Shown here piece after piece: positions 8,371 to 17,835 of a stretch of DNA of 64,000 nucleotides. The stretch is from Hyphomicrobium sp. (lineage in GTDB: Bacteria > Pseudomonadota > Alphaproteobacteria > Rhizobiales > Hyphomicrobiaceae), in assembly GCF_019744875.1 (NCBI RefSeq), contig NZ_JAIETU010000003.1, positions 62,001-126,000 of the forward strand, read 5' to 3'. The notes under the pieces were generated by a model. The model was not told the DNA's origin. It ran no database searches and saw only the letters and a list, made by a program, of their open reading frames with translations. Position numbers and translations under genes: made by a program. Position 1 is the first letter of the stretch. Each line of letters starts with the position of its first letter.

Positions 8371-9900
8371 ATGAGCATGAGAAAAACACTAGGCCGCATC
8401 GGCGTGGGCCTCGCGCTGGCCCTTGCCCTGGCGCCGGCGGCCGCCATTGCCGAAACCTGCACCGCGGAAAGCTTCGGAGACGCTGTCGACGTTTCGGCCG
8501 CGGAGCTGCGCAAGTTCAGCGCCGACACCCAGCCCCTGCTCAAGCAGAAGCTGCAGGCCCTGCGCGACCACAAGCAGTGGCAGGACCCCGATTTCGAAGC
8601 CCAGGGCCTCGCCCTCGTGCACGACAAGAAGCTCGATGCCTTCGATGCTCAGGCGGGCGAGCTCCTGAGCAAGATCGACACCCTCGGCAGCCCTGAGCCG
8701 GCCGATCCCAGCGCCAACCTGAGCTGCGCCAATCTTTCGGAGCTGAAAGCCGCCTCGAGCGAGCTGATGTCAGTGATGCGGGCGAAGTCGGCCTATCTCA
8801 TTTCCAGGATCGACAGCGAGATCGCCTCGACGCCGACCCTGAAACGGACCGACGTCGCGAAGGTCGAAACGACGACGCCTGCCGAACCGCCCCTGCCGCG
8901 CTCGTACACGTCGCCTCCTGGCGAGACGATGGTGCCACCCAACGAGGACGCGCTGTCGCCCCTGCGCCGGGCCGATCCGCAGAAGAAAACGGATCCGCCG
9001 AAGAAGGCTGAGACGCCCGCACCTAACGCATCTGCGCCTGCCGCTCCGGCACCGAAGGCCGACGCGCCTCCAGCGCAAAAGACAGACGCCGCTCCGGCGC
9101 CGAAATCAGAAGCGCCTCCGGCATCAAAACCTGACGCGACCCCGACCCCGCCTGCCCGCGCAGCCGAGACCCCGCCGCCGCACGAGCACACGGCCCCCGC
9201 GCCTAAAACAAAAGACGACGCGCGCGAGGATACGTCGAGCTGGAGCACCACCACCGCCCAGGCCGTCATCCCGCCTCCGCCGATGCCGCATCATGCGCCT
9301 CCGAGCGCCCCGCCGAACTACGACGTGCCGCCGCCGGGCGCCCCCTATTCGCTGCCCCCTCCCGCCGGCGAAGAAGGCGCGCTCCCGCCGGACGGCCCGA
9401 CCTTCGACGCCGAAGGCGGCGGCTACACCATCGACGAAATTCGCGAAGCCACGCGTGGCTTCTTCGGCACCGTTTCGACCTCGCTCGCGAGCGTCATCGA
9501 GCACGCGTTCCAGAAGGGCGGACGCCCGACGGCGTATGTGCTCGGTAATGAGGGCGGCGGCGCCTTCCTGGCCGGCTTGCGCTACGGCGAAGGCACACTC
9601 TACGTGCGCTCGGGCGGCAGCCAGAAGGTCTACTGGCACGGCCCTTCGATCGGCTACGACTTGGGCGCCGAAGGCTCGCGCACGCTGTTCCTGATCTACG
9701 GCCTCGACGATCCGGCCAACCTGTTCCGCCGCTACACGGGCGTCGACGGCTCGGCGTATCTCGTCGGCGGCGTCGGCATGACGCTGCTCAAGGGCGGACC
9801 CGTGACGATGGCGCCCATCCGCTCCGGCATCGGCCTGCGTCTCGGAGCCAGCATCGGCTACGTGCGCTTTTCGCCCAAGCCGACGTGGAACCCGTTCTAG
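8371..9900 (+). CDS. EipA/DUF1134-domain protein with long N-terminal extension
   Basis: A 509-residue exported protein. Residues 1-27 form a signal peptide (ending AIA). A Cys-containing helical domain follows (about 28-150; AETCTAESFGD, LSCANLSELKAASSEL), then a 190-residue linker rich in Pro, Ala, Lys and Thr, and a C-terminal DUF1134 domain (about 345-509) with GGYTIDEI, GFFGTVSTSLASVIEHAF, LRYGEGTL and GASIGY. DUF1134 is the domain of Brucella EipA, a small periplasmic protein needed for envelope integrity. Typical EipA proteins are about 200 residues, so the first 340 residues are an addition. ATG 8371 or 8377 could start it; a GAGAG stretch lies upstream. Confidence 0.82.
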   Translation: MSMRKTLGRIGVGLALALALAPAAAIAETCTAESFGDAVDVSAAELRKFSADTQPLLKQKLQALRDHKQWQDPDFEAQGLALVHDKKLDAFDAQAGELLSKIDTLGSPEPADPSANLSCANLSELKAASSELMSVMRAKSAYLISRIDSEIASTPTLKRTDVAKVETTTPAEPPLPRSYTSPPGETMVPPNEDALSPLRRADPQKKTDPPKKAETPAPNASAPAAPAPKADAPPAQKTDAAPAPKSEAPPASKPDATPTPPARAAETPPPHEHTAPAPKTKDDAREDTSSWSTTTAQAVIPPPPMPHHAPPSAPPNYDVPPPGAPYSLPPPAGEEGALPPDGPTFDAEGGGYTIDEIREATRGFFGTVSTSLASVIEHAFQKGGRPTAYVLGNEGGGAFLAGLRYGEGTLYVRSGGSQKVYWHGPSIGYDLGAEGSRTLFLIYGLDDPANLFRRYTGVDGSAYLVGGVGMTLLKGGPVTMAPIRSGIGLRLGASIGYVRFSPKPTWNPF

Positions 9901-9919
9901 GCGAAGCGACGCCTAGAAC
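9894..9919. terminator. Palindrome containing the stop codons of two convergent genes
   Basis: GTTCTAGGCG (9894-9903) and CGCCTAGAAC (9910-9919) form a perfect 10-bp stem with a six-base loop. The TAG stop of the EipA-domain gene (9898-9900) and the TAG stop of the L,D-transpeptidase gene (9915-9913 on the minus strand) are both inside the stem. There is no T-run; a shared bidirectional end structure is inferred. Confidence 0.5.
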
Positions 9920-10842
9920 CCGTATCCGTAGGAATAGCTGTTGTACAAGCCGCGCGGCGGATAGCGGCGCGGCTGCTGCTGATAGTAGCCCCGCTGGCGT
10001 CCGCCATTCGCATAGACCGGGTAGGCGTTGTAGCCGCGCTGCACGTAGGCGCTCGGCGGCAGGTAGCGCTGTACGGTCCCGCGCCGGATCCGCCCGTAGC
10101 GATCGTTCGACGCAATCCTCTCGGATGAATGATCGGGCCGCCCGTGCACGACGATCTGCGTCCGCTCCTTGCCGTGGCTGCTGACGAGCTTGTAGAGCGT
10201 GGCCGCGTTCTTGGGCGCGAGCCGCACGCAACCGTGCGACGCCGGCCGGCCGAGCGAGCGCGTGGCATACGTCGCGTGGATCGCCACGCCCTGATGGAAG
10301 AAGACCGCATGCGGCATGGGCGCGTTGTCGTACTGGCGCGAGTACCACATCTTGGACATCCAGGTCGGCTTGAACGTTCCGGTCGGCGTCCGATAGCCGT
10401 AGGCGGCCGTCGAAACGACCCACGAATAAAGCTGCTCGCCGTACTCGGACACGGTCATCGACTGGCTTGCGAGATCAATGTTGATCGTGAGCGTCGGCTC
10501 GGGCGGAGGCTCGGCCGCCGCGGCGGAAGGCTCAGCCGCGGGCTGGGCGGATGGCGGCATCGCGCCGTCTGCTGCGTTCGCAGCAACGGGTGCCGCAGGA
10601 GCGGCGTTGCTTGCGGGCGTCGCAGCCTTTGTGTTGTCGGCAGCGAAGGGCGGCGCACTGGGTGCCGGTTCAGCCACCGGCGAAATCTTGAGCTCCGGCA
10701 GCGCGCTTTCGGGCGCGGCCTGCGCGGCCTTGTTGATGATCGTCACGGTCGGCGGCGCGGCATCGCCCGCTGTCTGCGCCAGCGACGGCACCAACGGAAC
10801 GCCCGCCAGCACGAGAGCGCCCACGACCCCGAAAATCCTCAT
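9913..10842 (-). CDS. L,D-transpeptidase (YkuD domain) with Pro/Ala-rich linker
   Basis: A 309-residue exported YkuD-domain enzyme that should form 3-3 cross-links in peptidoglycan or attach proteins to it. A signal peptide (about 1-23, ending SLA) is followed by a 115-residue Ala/Pro-rich linker and the catalytic domain, with the motif HATYATRSLGRPASHGCVRLAP and active-site Cys205. The C-terminal 60 residues are rich in Tyr, Arg, Gly and Gln. ATG 10842 is preferred because GGAGAG lies five bases upstream; a TTG 18 bases earlier would place the ribosome-binding site inside the gene. A second, shorter YkuD gene lies just upstream on the same strand. Confidence 0.88.
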   Translation of the reverse strand: MRIFGVVGALVLAGVPLVPSLAQTAGDAAPPTVTIINKAAQAAPESALPELKISPVAEPAPSAPPFAADNTKAATPASNAAPAAPVAANAADGAMPPSAQPAAEPSAAAAEPPPEPTLTINIDLASQSMTVSEYGEQLYSWVVSTAAYGYRTPTGTFKPTWMSKMWYSRQYDNAPMPHAVFFHQGVAIHATYATRSLGRPASHGCVRLAPKNAATLYKLVSSHGKERTQIVVHGRPDHSSERIASNDRYGRIRRGTVQRYLPPSAYVQRGYNAYPVYANGGRQRGYYQQQPRRYPPRGLYNSYSYGYGF

Positions 10843-10980
10843 CACAACTCTCCAACGCAACTCAACGACGCGAGCCCAGTACGAGCGCTTTCCGAACGCT
10901 CTCAGAACGCTCTCGAAATGCTCTGGGCCCCTAGTGCAAAACAGATCGTGCGCATTCGCGAGCCAGCCCGCGAATGGGCC

Positions 10981-11406
10981 TCAACGGCCGATCGAAATCA
11001 CCGTGCGGCCCGCGCCATGCGATTTCACGAGCGAGAAGAACTGTGCCGCATGGCTCGGCGCGAGGCGCACGCAGCCGTGGGAGGCGGGACGGCCGAGCCG
11101 GCTCACCTCGGCGGTGGAATGGATGGCGTAGCCGCCGCTGTAGAACACGGCGTAGTGCATCGGCGCACCGCTGTACTTCGTCGAGTACCAGCGGCGCTCG
11201 AGGCGGCGCGGACGGAACGTGCCGGACGGCGTGGCGTACTTTCCACGGCCCGTCGAAACGGGCCAGCTCGCATAGTGCGCGCCGTGGACATACACATCCA
11301 TCGTCTGCGTGCTTTTGCTGATGCGGGCTTGAACGTTGGCCGAGGCGGCGGCGGGCGCGAGCATCGACGCGATTGCGAGCGCAATCGCGAGCCATAGGGG
11401 GCGCAT
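10981..11406 (-). CDS. Minimal L,D-transpeptidase (YkuD domain)
   Basis: A 141-residue exported protein consisting of a signal peptide (about 1-23, ending ASA) and a bare YkuD catalytic domain. It contains YHG-type strand residues, MHYAVFYSGGYAIHST, and the motif GRPASHGCVRLAP with active-site Cys112. It shares the catalytic core of the neighbouring 309-residue enzyme (SHGCVRLAP, AVF, WYS) but lacks linker and tail, so the pair looks like an old tandem duplication with later domain gain or loss. The 138-base gap suggests one transcription unit, this gene first. Confidence 0.87.
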   Translation of the reverse strand: MRPLWLAIALAIASMLAPAAASANVQARISKSTQTMDVYVHGAHYASWPVSTGRGKYATPSGTFRPRRLERRWYSTKYSGAPMHYAVFYSGGYAIHSTAEVSRLGRPASHGCVRLAPSHAAQFFSLVKSHGAGRTVISIGR

Positions 11407-11570
11407 GTCTCTTCTTACTCCGAACAAACAAAGAGGGGCCGCAGGCGGCGCCGACCGCCAGCTAAGCGCAATTCTGTTAGAATATCGTTGCCCTAACGAG
11501 CGTTAAGACTCCTTAGGGGCCCAAATGCTGCGGATATGGTGAACGCCCGGGGGACACTCAGACGGCCGCC

Positions 11571-13037
11571 TTACCGGCACGCCTTCACGCGCTCCAGCGC
11601 CGCAAGCGCCGCCCGGCGCGCCTCGCCGTGGTCGACGATCGGCAAGGGATACGTCGTGCCGAGCTGCACGCCGGCGGCTTTCAGAATGCCGGCCGGGGCC
11701 TCCCACGGCGCATGGATCGCGTCGTCTCCGAGCGCGGCGATCTCCGGCACCCAGCGCCGCACATACACGCCTTCGGGATCGAACGTCTTGCCCTGCGTCA
11801 CGGGATTGAAGATGCGAAAATAGGGTGCCGCGTCCGCACCCGATCCGGCGACCCATTGCCAGCTCGCCGAATTGTTCGCGAGATCCGCATCGACCAGCGT
11901 GTCCCAGAACCACGCCTCGCCCTCGGCCCACGGCACCAGCAGATCCTTGATCAGGAACGACGCCACGATCATACGCACGCGATTGTGCATCCACCCGGTC
12001 GCCCAAAGCTCCCGCATGCCCGCGTCCACGATCGGATAGCCCGTCAGCCCCTTCTGCCAGGCCTTGAGGCCCGCCGCATCGCGCTTCCAGGGGAACGCCG
12101 CGAACTCCTCGCGAAACGGCTCGTCGGGCAGCGTCGGAAAATGATGCAGCAGGTGCGCTGAGAACTCCCGCCAGGCGAGCTCCTTGAGAAAGGTCTCGCG
12201 CCCCTCATCGGAGGACCGTCCCTGATGCGCGCTTGCGGCCTCCGCCGCGCTCCAGCATTGCCGCGGGCTGATTTCGCCGAACGCGAGATGCGGAGAAAGC
12301 CGCGACGTGCCGATCCGGTCAGGGCGGTTGCGCATGTCTTTATAGCCGGCAAGCGCCTCGTCGAGAAACTCCGTCAGGCGATCCTGCGCGCCCTCTTCGC
12401 CCGGCACCCACGCGTCGCGAAACCCCGCCGCCCAATCGGGCTTCGCCGGCAGCAGCCCCCACGACGCGAGCGGCACCGACTTCGGCGCTTTGGCGGGCAT
12501 CACGAGCTTCGCAGGCGCAGCCCGCACACGGCCGACCGTCACCCGCTGCGACAGCGCGCGCCAGAACGGCGTGTAGACTTTGAAGGGAGTGTCCGCCTGC
12601 GTTTTGAGCTGATCGGGATCATGCAGCAGCGTGCCGCCGAAGCGCTTGAATTCGATCCCTTCCTCGGAGAGCGCGTTGCGCACGTCGTGTTCCTGCCGCG
12701 ACGCCCACGGCTCGAACGCGCGCGATGCATACACGGCCTTCGCGCCTGTCTTGGCGGCCAACGCAATCAGCTCCTTGGCCGTGTCGCCGCGACGCAGGAT
12801 CAGATGTCCGCCCTTCTCCGCGATGGCGCGGCCCAGCGCATCGAGGCTTCCGTGCAGCCACCACCGCGACGCCCCGCCCGCGCGCCACGCCCCGGCCGCT
12901 GCTTCATCAAAAATGAAGCACGGCACGACCGCCGACCCGTTCGCGACAGCCGCGCTCAGCGCCGGATGATCGGAAAGTCTGAGATCGCGGCGGAACCAGA
13001 CGATGATGGGAGCGTCGGAAATGGCAGTGTCGGACAC
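11571..13037 (-). CDS. phrB: Deoxyribodipyrimidine photolyase
   Basis: A 488-residue class I photolyase/cryptochrome-family flavoprotein, which splits UV-induced cyclobutane pyrimidine dimers using light. The N-terminal antenna domain begins APIIVWFRRDLRLSDHPAL. The FAD domain has TSRLSPHLAFGEISPRQ, the KELAWREFSAHLLHHFP block, GYPIVDAGMRELWATGWMHNR and the WQWVAGSGADAAPYFRIFNP block with the FAD-contacting residues. I set the start at GTG 13037, which gives the usual family length; the frame stays open to 13322 but that part is Arg-rich shadow sequence overlapping the TPR gene. No clear ribosome-binding site precedes the GTG. Confidence 0.92.
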   Translation of the reverse strand: MSDTAISDAPIIVWFRRDLRLSDHPALSAAVANGSAVVPCFIFDEAAAGAWRAGGASRWWLHGSLDALGRAIAEKGGHLILRRGDTAKELIALAAKTGAKAVYASRAFEPWASRQEHDVRNALSEEGIEFKRFGGTLLHDPDQLKTQADTPFKVYTPFWRALSQRVTVGRVRAAPAKLVMPAKAPKSVPLASWGLLPAKPDWAAGFRDAWVPGEEGAQDRLTEFLDEALAGYKDMRNRPDRIGTSRLSPHLAFGEISPRQCWSAAEAASAHQGRSSDEGRETFLKELAWREFSAHLLHHFPTLPDEPFREEFAAFPWKRDAAGLKAWQKGLTGYPIVDAGMRELWATGWMHNRVRMIVASFLIKDLLVPWAEGEAWFWDTLVDADLANNSASWQWVAGSGADAAPYFRIFNPVTQGKTFDPEGVYVRRWVPEIAALGDDAIHAPWEAPAGILKAAGVQLGTTYPLPIVDHGEARRAALAALERVKACR

Positions 13038-13149
13038 GTCTTGGCTCGCGGCAATCTTGGGGCTTACCGAACAGAAACGCTGCGCGACGGCGTCCGGATC
13101 ACCGCGGCCCGGGGCATCACCATGGAATCCCGTCGAGCGAGGAAAGCCG

Positions 13150-14892
13150 CTAGTTGAACAGCAGGTCGAAGATCGTCTTCGACTTCTTCTTCTTGACCTG
13201 GACCTTCTGCTTCGGTCCCTGCTCGAAGGATCCGCCGAACGGCGAATCCCATGGCGCCCATGCCTCGCCCGCCTGCGACGTGCTGGTGTAGCGCCGCTCG
13301 CCCATGCCGGTTCCGGCGACATCCGGCCGCCCGACGCGAAGCTCGAACTCGTCCGTCACGCCGTCGGCGGTGGCGACCGTCACCTTGTTGGCGTCCCACG
13401 TCCACGTCGCGACCTTCTCGCCCTGCCGATGCGGCTCGATGGCAATCACGACTCCCATATCCACATCAACGACGGCGACCAGCTCGAGGTCTTCGTCTCC
13501 GCGCTTCGTCGTGAGCGTGCCGGCTTGGAACCGCAACAGCCCGATGCCGCGATACGGCATCTCCTTGAGCTCCCACGCGAGCAGCTTGGGCTGGCCCTTG
13601 CCGAGCATTTCGAGCGGAATGGTCACGCGTGGATACTGGTCGTTGAGCGCAACGTAACGATCGCCCTTTTCGACCACTTGCCAGGCATCGACACCCGCGC
13701 CCGCCAGCACCACGTCCTGTGCGTGCGCGGCGACGCCGCCGAGGCGCTGCAGCGAATCCGCAGCATCGCGATAGCCCGGCCTGAGTTCGAGCGCCTTCCT
13801 GAGATCGGCGAGAGCGGGCTCGCGCTGCCCTTGCGCTTCCTCGATTTCGGCCTTGACCCAATACACTTCGGCCGAGGTGGGATTGAGTTTCTGCGCCACC
13901 TCGATGTCGCGCAACGCCACATCGATCTGGTCGCTCTGCTTGTAGGCATAGGCGCGATAGGCGAACGCAAGCCCGGAGCGCGGCTCGAGATCGATGGCCT
14001 TGTTGAGATCGCCGAACGCCTGATCATAGGCAGCCACTACGGCGTATGCGAACCCGCGCTCCGCGAACGCCAGCGCGCTCTTCGGATCGACCTCGGTCGC
14101 CTTGGTGAAGTCCTTGATGGCGGACTCGGTCTTGCGCGTCGCTAGGTAAGCCTTGCCGCGCAGAACGTAGCTGTCCGCCTGATTGACGTCGAACGCGATG
14201 GCGCGCGAGAGGTCCTCGATGGCCTCGTCATAATGCTCGACGTCGAGTTTCGCTTCGGCCCGGTTGCGATATCCGGCCGCAAACCGCGCGTCCGCTTTCA
14301 CCGCCCGCGTGAAGTCGCGGATCGCAGCGTGCGGGCGATGCAGAGTGAGGTGCGCAAGACCGCGACCGCTCAGCGGCGCCGGGCTCGACGGCATGAGCTG
14401 GATGGCCTTCGTGTAGTCGGCAATAGCGTCGTCGATCTGCGCGAGGCGCACATAGGCCCCAGCCCTGTTGTTGTAGGCCGCCGCATAACCAGGCGCGAGC
14501 ACGATCGAGCGATCGAAATCCTTCACCGCTTCCTTGGCCAGACCGAGCGAGAGCAGCAGATTGCCGCGATTGTTGTAGACGGCGGCGAATTCGGGAAAGA
14601 GCTGCGCCGAAAGATTGAAATCCTCGAATGCCTGGCGCGTGTGGCCGAGCTTGATGTTGGCCACGCCGCGATCGTTGAGGATCGCCGCCCGCCGGTCGTT
14701 GGGCAGCGACGTATCTTTGAGCGCTTCGGTATAGTTCAGCGCCGCCTGCTCGACCTCACCGCGCACGAGCGCACTCGCCGCCGTCTCGGCCGGGCGCGCG
14801 GCCCCTTCAGGCGCCGCGCACAACGGCTGCGCCGCCGCGGCAATGAGCGCCACGGACAGCAAGGCACGAACGAGGGGCTTAGGGCGGATCAT
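13150..14892 (-). CDS. Exported TPR-repeat protein
   Basis: A 580-residue protein with a signal peptide (about 1-26, ending PLCA) and about ten consecutive tetratricopeptide repeats (roughly residues 40-380), recognisable by repeated A-x-x-NRG/YRNRAxAxxxL and DxxKAIxLxP phrases. The C-terminal 180 residues are a separate region, rich in beta-type sequence (LLAWELKEMPYRGIGLLRF), and end in a basic KKKKSKTIFDLLFN tail. TPR arrays bind other proteins; the partner is unknown. ATG 14892 follows AGAGG and places the signal peptide first. The downstream photolyase start is 112 bases away. Confidence 0.82.
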   Translation of the reverse strand: MIRPKPLVRALLSVALIAAAAQPLCAAPEGAARPAETAASALVRGEVEQAALNYTEALKDTSLPNDRRAAILNDRGVANIKLGHTRQAFEDFNLSAQLFPEFAAVYNNRGNLLLSLGLAKEAVKDFDRSIVLAPGYAAAYNNRAGAYVRLAQIDDAIADYTKAIQLMPSSPAPLSGRGLAHLTLHRPHAAIRDFTRAVKADARFAAGYRNRAEAKLDVEHYDEAIEDLSRAIAFDVNQADSYVLRGKAYLATRKTESAIKDFTKATEVDPKSALAFAERGFAYAVVAAYDQAFGDLNKAIDLEPRSGLAFAYRAYAYKQSDQIDVALRDIEVAQKLNPTSAEVYWVKAEIEEAQGQREPALADLRKALELRPGYRDAADSLQRLGGVAAHAQDVVLAGAGVDAWQVVEKGDRYVALNDQYPRVTIPLEMLGKGQPKLLAWELKEMPYRGIGLLRFQAGTLTTKRGDEDLELVAVVDVDMGVVIAIEPHRQGEKVATWTWDANKVTVATADGVTDEFELRVGRPDVAGTGMGERRYTSTSQAGEAWAPWDSPFGGSFEQGPKQKVQVKKKKSKTIFDLLFN

Positions 14893-15054
14893 CGATCCTC
14901 TGGGGTGATTCCCGAAATCCGGGCCATGGTAGACTGGCAGCACGCGTGAATCTTGTCCCGAATCCGGCTTATCGGTCAATAATCGCCGATTGTGGCTGGG
15001 GCACGATACTCATGCCTCTTAGCCCCGCCCGGACCGGAACGACGGAGACTGCCG

Positions 15055-15630
15055 ATGAACCTCTGGCTGCGTCTTTTCTGGCTCTTGATCACGGCGCCGT
15101 TCCGCCCTGCGCTGGTCCTCCCCGATCAGACGTCCGTCCTCACCTTTCGCGTTCTTCCCAACGATCTCGATCCCAGCCTGCACATGAACAACGGCCGCTA
15201 TCTGGCGATCATGGATCTCGGCCGCATCGACCTTCTGATTCGCAGCGGCATCGGCCGCGCCGTCTGGCGCAACAAGTGGACGCCGGTCGCCAACGCCGCC
15301 ATCGTCCGCTTCCGGCGCGAGCTGCGCGTGTTCGAGCGCTACCGGCTGGAAACGCGCACGCTGGCCTGGTTCGAGAACGCGGTCATCATCGAGCAGACGT
15401 TCGTGTTCGCGGGCGGCGAGCGCGACGGCCAGATCGCGGCGCGCGCGATCTTCAAGGGCGCGATCTACGATCGCTCGGCGCGCCGCTACGTCCCGGTCGC
15501 GGATCTGATGGACACCATCGGCGTCGCGCAGGCAAGTCCGGCTCCGACGGCGGAGGTCGAAGCCTTCCTCGCTGCCGACCGCGCCATGCGCGACACGGGC
15601 CGCACGCTCCGTCTGGATGACGAGACGTAA
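15055..15630 (+). CDS. THEM6-like thioesterase family protein
   Basis: A 191-residue protein. The first 22 residues are hydrophobic (LWLRLFWLLITAPF) and may anchor it in the membrane. The rest is a hotdog domain of the 4HBT_2 type with the motif VLPNDLDPSLHMNNGRYLAIMDLGRIDLL, which holds the conserved Asp and the HMNNGRY signature of acyl-CoA or acyl-ACP thioesterase-like proteins. ATG 15055 has GGAG nine bases upstream. The substrate is unknown; human THEM6 and plant FcbC-like proteins share this layout. It ends seven bases before the convergent nnr gene. Confidence 0.8.
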   Translation: MNLWLRLFWLLITAPFRPALVLPDQTSVLTFRVLPNDLDPSLHMNNGRYLAIMDLGRIDLLIRSGIGRAVWRNKWTPVANAAIVRFRRELRVFERYRLETRTLAWFENAVIIEQTFVFAGGERDGQIAARAIFKGAIYDRSARRYVPVADLMDTIGVAQASPAPTAEVEAFLAADRAMRDTGRTLRLDDET

Positions 15631-15637
15631 CGCAGCC

Positions 15638-17176
15638 TCATCCCGGAAGCTGTCCGATCAGATGCGCGAGCACCGCCGGGAGACGCTCCGGCAGATCTTC
15701 CGCGATCAGTCCCGGCCCGAAATCGGCCGCCGCCGCCCCATGCAGCCACACCGCCGCCGAAGCCGCTTCGAACGGCTTCATGCCTTGCGCGATCAACCCC
15801 GCGATGATGCCCGCCAGCACGTCGCCCGATCCGGCCGTCGCCAGCCACGGCGGAGCATTCGCATTGATGGAGGCTCGCCCGCCCGGCTCGGCCACGACGG
15901 TGTCCGCGCCCTTGAGCACGACCACGGCCCCGCTTTCGGCAGCAGCGCGCCGCGCCCGCACCAGGCGCGTGCCCGTAACGTCGCCAAACAGGCGCGCATA
16001 TTCGCCATCGTGCGGCGTGAGCACGACGGGATGATGCCGCGCGGCAATGCCCGCCTTGAGCCGCGGCAGGTCGCCCGCGAACGATGTGATCGCATCCGCA
16101 TCGAGCACGACGCCCGCGCGCGATTTCAGTGCGGCTTCCACGAGCCGGCACGTCGCCTCGCCGACCCCGAGCCCCGGCCCGAGCAGCACCGCATTCTTGC
16201 GCTCGTCCGAGAGCAGCTCGCTCAATCCTTCGGGCGCCTCGAAGGGGCGCAGCATGATGCACGTCAGATGATGCGCATTGACGGCCACCGCATCGAGCGG
16301 ACTGGCGACGGTGACGAGCCCCGCGCCCGCCCGTAGCGCCGCGCGTGCGCCCAGCCGTGCTGCGCCCGTCGCATGCGCCGGCCCCGAGACGGCCACAGCA
16401 TGCCCGCGCGAATACTTGTGCCCCTCGCTCGCGGGCCGCGGAAACGAAGCGCCCCAGAACGCCGGTCCATTCGAGAACGTCTTGACGCCGATCTCACGGA
16501 GCACGCTCGACGGAATGCCGATATCGGCCACCCGAAGGGCCCCGCACAGCTCACGGCCGGGCAGCAACACATGCCCCGGCTTGAGCCGGAAGAACGTCAC
16601 GGTCTCCGTCGCCCGCAGCACGGGGCCATTGGGAAGTCCGGTCTCGCCGTCGAGACCGCTCGGCACATCGACTGCCAGCACCGGCGTGCCATGGTCCGCG
16701 ACCGCCGCGATGACCTCGGCCGCTACACCCTCGAGCGGGCGCGACAGGCCCGCCCCGAACAGCGCGTCGATCACAAGATGCAGGCTGTCGAGCTGGAATG
16801 GATCGAGCGACCGCACCGGCCCGTCGAAGCGCCGCGCCATCTCGCGCGCATCGCCCATCAGCGCCGCCCGGTCGCCGAGCAGATAGAGACGCACATCGTA
16901 GCTGGCACGCTTGAGATGGCGCGCGGCAACGAAGCCGTCGCCGCCGTTGTTGCCGGGCCCGCACAGCACCGCCACACGCGCGCCCGGCGGCACGAGACGG
17001 CGCGCCGCATCCGCGACCGCAATCCCCGCCTGCTCCATCAGGTTGAGGCTCGTCATGCCGGCCGCAACGGCGAGCTGGTCGGCCCGCCCCATCTCGCGCG
17101 GCGTCAGCAGCTCAGGCCCGCCCCGCCATGCGTTCGTCTCGATCCCCAAGTGTCCGCTCCCGACTTTCCAACCCAT
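15638..17176 (-). CDS. nnr: Bifunctional NAD(P)H-hydrate epimerase / ADP-dependent NAD(P)H-hydrate dehydratase
   Basis: A 512-residue two-domain enzyme that repairs hydrated NADH and NADPH. The N-terminal epimerase domain (about 15-225; YjeF_N) has LLTPREMGRADQLA, VLCGPGNNGGDGFVAARHL, LVIDALFGAGLSRPL and DVPSGLDGETG. The C-terminal dehydratase domain (about 245-505; ribokinase-like, carbohydrate kinase family) has LLGPGLG, VLDADAIT, LTPHDGEYARLF, VLKGADTVV and the catalytic ATAGSGDVLAGIIAGL. The fusion is the common bacterial arrangement. ATG 17176 is the most likely start, but a start closer to the family beginning at LLTPREM cannot be excluded. It is divergent from glnB. Confidence 0.93.
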   Translation of the reverse strand: MGWKVGSGHLGIETNAWRGGPELLTPREMGRADQLAVAAGMTSLNLMEQAGIAVADAARRLVPPGARVAVLCGPGNNGGDGFVAARHLKRASYDVRLYLLGDRAALMGDAREMARRFDGPVRSLDPFQLDSLHLVIDALFGAGLSRPLEGVAAEVIAAVADHGTPVLAVDVPSGLDGETGLPNGPVLRATETVTFFRLKPGHVLLPGRELCGALRVADIGIPSSVLREIGVKTFSNGPAFWGASFPRPASEGHKYSRGHAVAVSGPAHATGAARLGARAALRAGAGLVTVASPLDAVAVNAHHLTCIMLRPFEAPEGLSELLSDERKNAVLLGPGLGVGEATCRLVEAALKSRAGVVLDADAITSFAGDLPRLKAGIAARHHPVVLTPHDGEYARLFGDVTGTRLVRARRAAAESGAVVVLKGADTVVAEPGGRASINANAPPWLATAGSGDVLAGIIAGLIAQGMKPFEAASAAVWLHGAAAADFGPGLIAEDLPERLPAVLAHLIGQLPG

Positions 17177-17251
17177 GTCTTTTTCTGCCGCAAGCGTAGA
17201 GGCGATGCATCCCGAAGACCACGCCTCGCGGAGGCTCCGGGCCCGCAAGCC

Positions 17252-17278
17252 CAATCTGCTCATTTTTAGAGCAGATTG
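17252..17278. promoter_or_regulatory. 10-bp palindrome in the nnr-glnB intergenic region
   Basis: CAATCTGCTC (17252-17261) and GAGCAGATTG (17269-17278) are perfect inverted copies separated by ATTTTTA. No T-run follows on either strand, so an operator for a dimeric regulator is more likely than a terminator. Confidence 0.4.
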
Positions 17279-17333
17279 CTCGCAAATTAGGCTCGATTGG
17301 CGACTGGATCTGCCTATCAGAAAGGCAGGAGCG

Positions 17334-17792
<459 letters not shown>

Positions 17793-17835
17793 TCGCGTCT
17801 CGTCTCACGCATCAGAACATCAATGGGGAGTGTTT

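Noticed and set aside
11500-11520. TTAA-N6-TTAG upstream of the short L,D-transpeptidase
   Set aside because: Spacing is six rather than seven bases, so it does not fit a CtrA full site.
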